Positions 22,141 through 22,192 of a DNA stretch of 22,192 bases are shown here, piece after piece; the stretch's first letter is position 1, and every line of letters starts with the position of its first letter. Source of the stretch: an uncultured Eubacteriales bacterium (GTDB lineage: Bacteria > Bacillota > Clostridia > Oscillospirales > CAG-272); NCBI GenBank assembly GCA_934462825.1, contig CAKSIP010000029.1, positions 1-22,192 of the forward strand. The letters are read 5' to 3'. Below the pieces are notes generated by a model, which worked only from the letters and a program-made list of their open reading frames with translations, was not told the origin of the DNA and searched no databases. The translations under genes and the position numbers were made by a program.

Positions 22141-22192
22141 ATGAAAAACATGAATTTCGATCTGGGCAAAAAGATAAAAAGATTTTTGCTTA
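22141..22192 (+). CDS. N-terminus of an unrecognised protein, cut by the window end
   Basis: ATG at 22141 lies 10 bases after AAAGGAGGA (22122-22130). Seventeen codons are visible: MKNMNFDLGKKIKRFLL, and the frame is open to the end. The short basic start could precede a membrane segment, but too little is seen to assign a family. It has its own promoter. Confidence 0.7.
   Translation, partial: MKNMNFDLGKKIKRFLL

Overview
The window looks like a chromosomal segment from a low-to-medium G+C Firmicute, most likely a class Clostridia gut-type anaerobe. The evidence is strong AGGAGG-type ribosome binding sites, several near-consensus sigma-A promoters (TTGACA, 17-18 bp, TATAAT or TACAAT), GTG and TTG starts, VanZ and VTC/DUF4956 proteins, and many T-tailed intrinsic terminators. 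Genus cannot be set from the sequence alone. Most of the window has balanced base composition. The first ~1.3 kb is visibly AT-richer and differs in codon use.

Layout. (1) 1-1286: tail of an unrecognised gene, then a 5'-truncated Hint domain joined to a small C-terminal toxin-like domain, then a probable immunity gene. This resembles an orphan polymorphic-toxin cassette. (2) 1414-6306: the uvrB-uvrA nucleotide excision repair operon. (3) 6327-7753: a ferritin-like protein on the minus strand and a sugar phosphate isomerase/epimerase-like TIM barrel on the plus strand. (4) 7869-11402: a three-gene operon with a consensus promoter: an OmpR-type response regulator, a sensor histidine kinase, and an unrecognised membrane-anchored exported protein. 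(5) 11570-12745 (minus): a divergent NodB-like protein with an N-terminal beta-type domain. (6) 13040-14590: a VTC-domain protein and a DUF4956 membrane protein. (7) 14752-17304 (minus): an acyl-CoA synthetase-like AMP-forming ligase followed by a polysaccharide deacetylase. (8) 17490-18756: an XRE regulator fused to membrane segments, overlapping a VanZ-family gene. (9) 18964-20415 (minus): trpS-rnhA. (10) 20739-21854: a DEDDh exonuclease with a four-cysteine zinc ribbon and an uncharacterised N-terminal region, behind a structured leader. (11) The first 52 bases of a new gene end the window.

How it fits together. Core housekeeping (uvrBA, trpS, rnhA) alternates with envelope functions (two NodB-like proteins, VTC/DUF4956, VanZ, two-component system). 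The least explained items are the truncated Hint-toxin cassette, the third gene of the two-component operon, the XRE-membrane/VanZ pair, and the zinc-ribbon exonuclease with its leader. The intergenic regions share two recurring hairpin types, one with a GCCGGG/CCCGGC core and one with a TGTTAAAAA arm. I did not find a convincing CRISPR array, rRNA, tRNA, insertion sequence or phage module. No single clearly new system stands out; the best leads are listed as findings.
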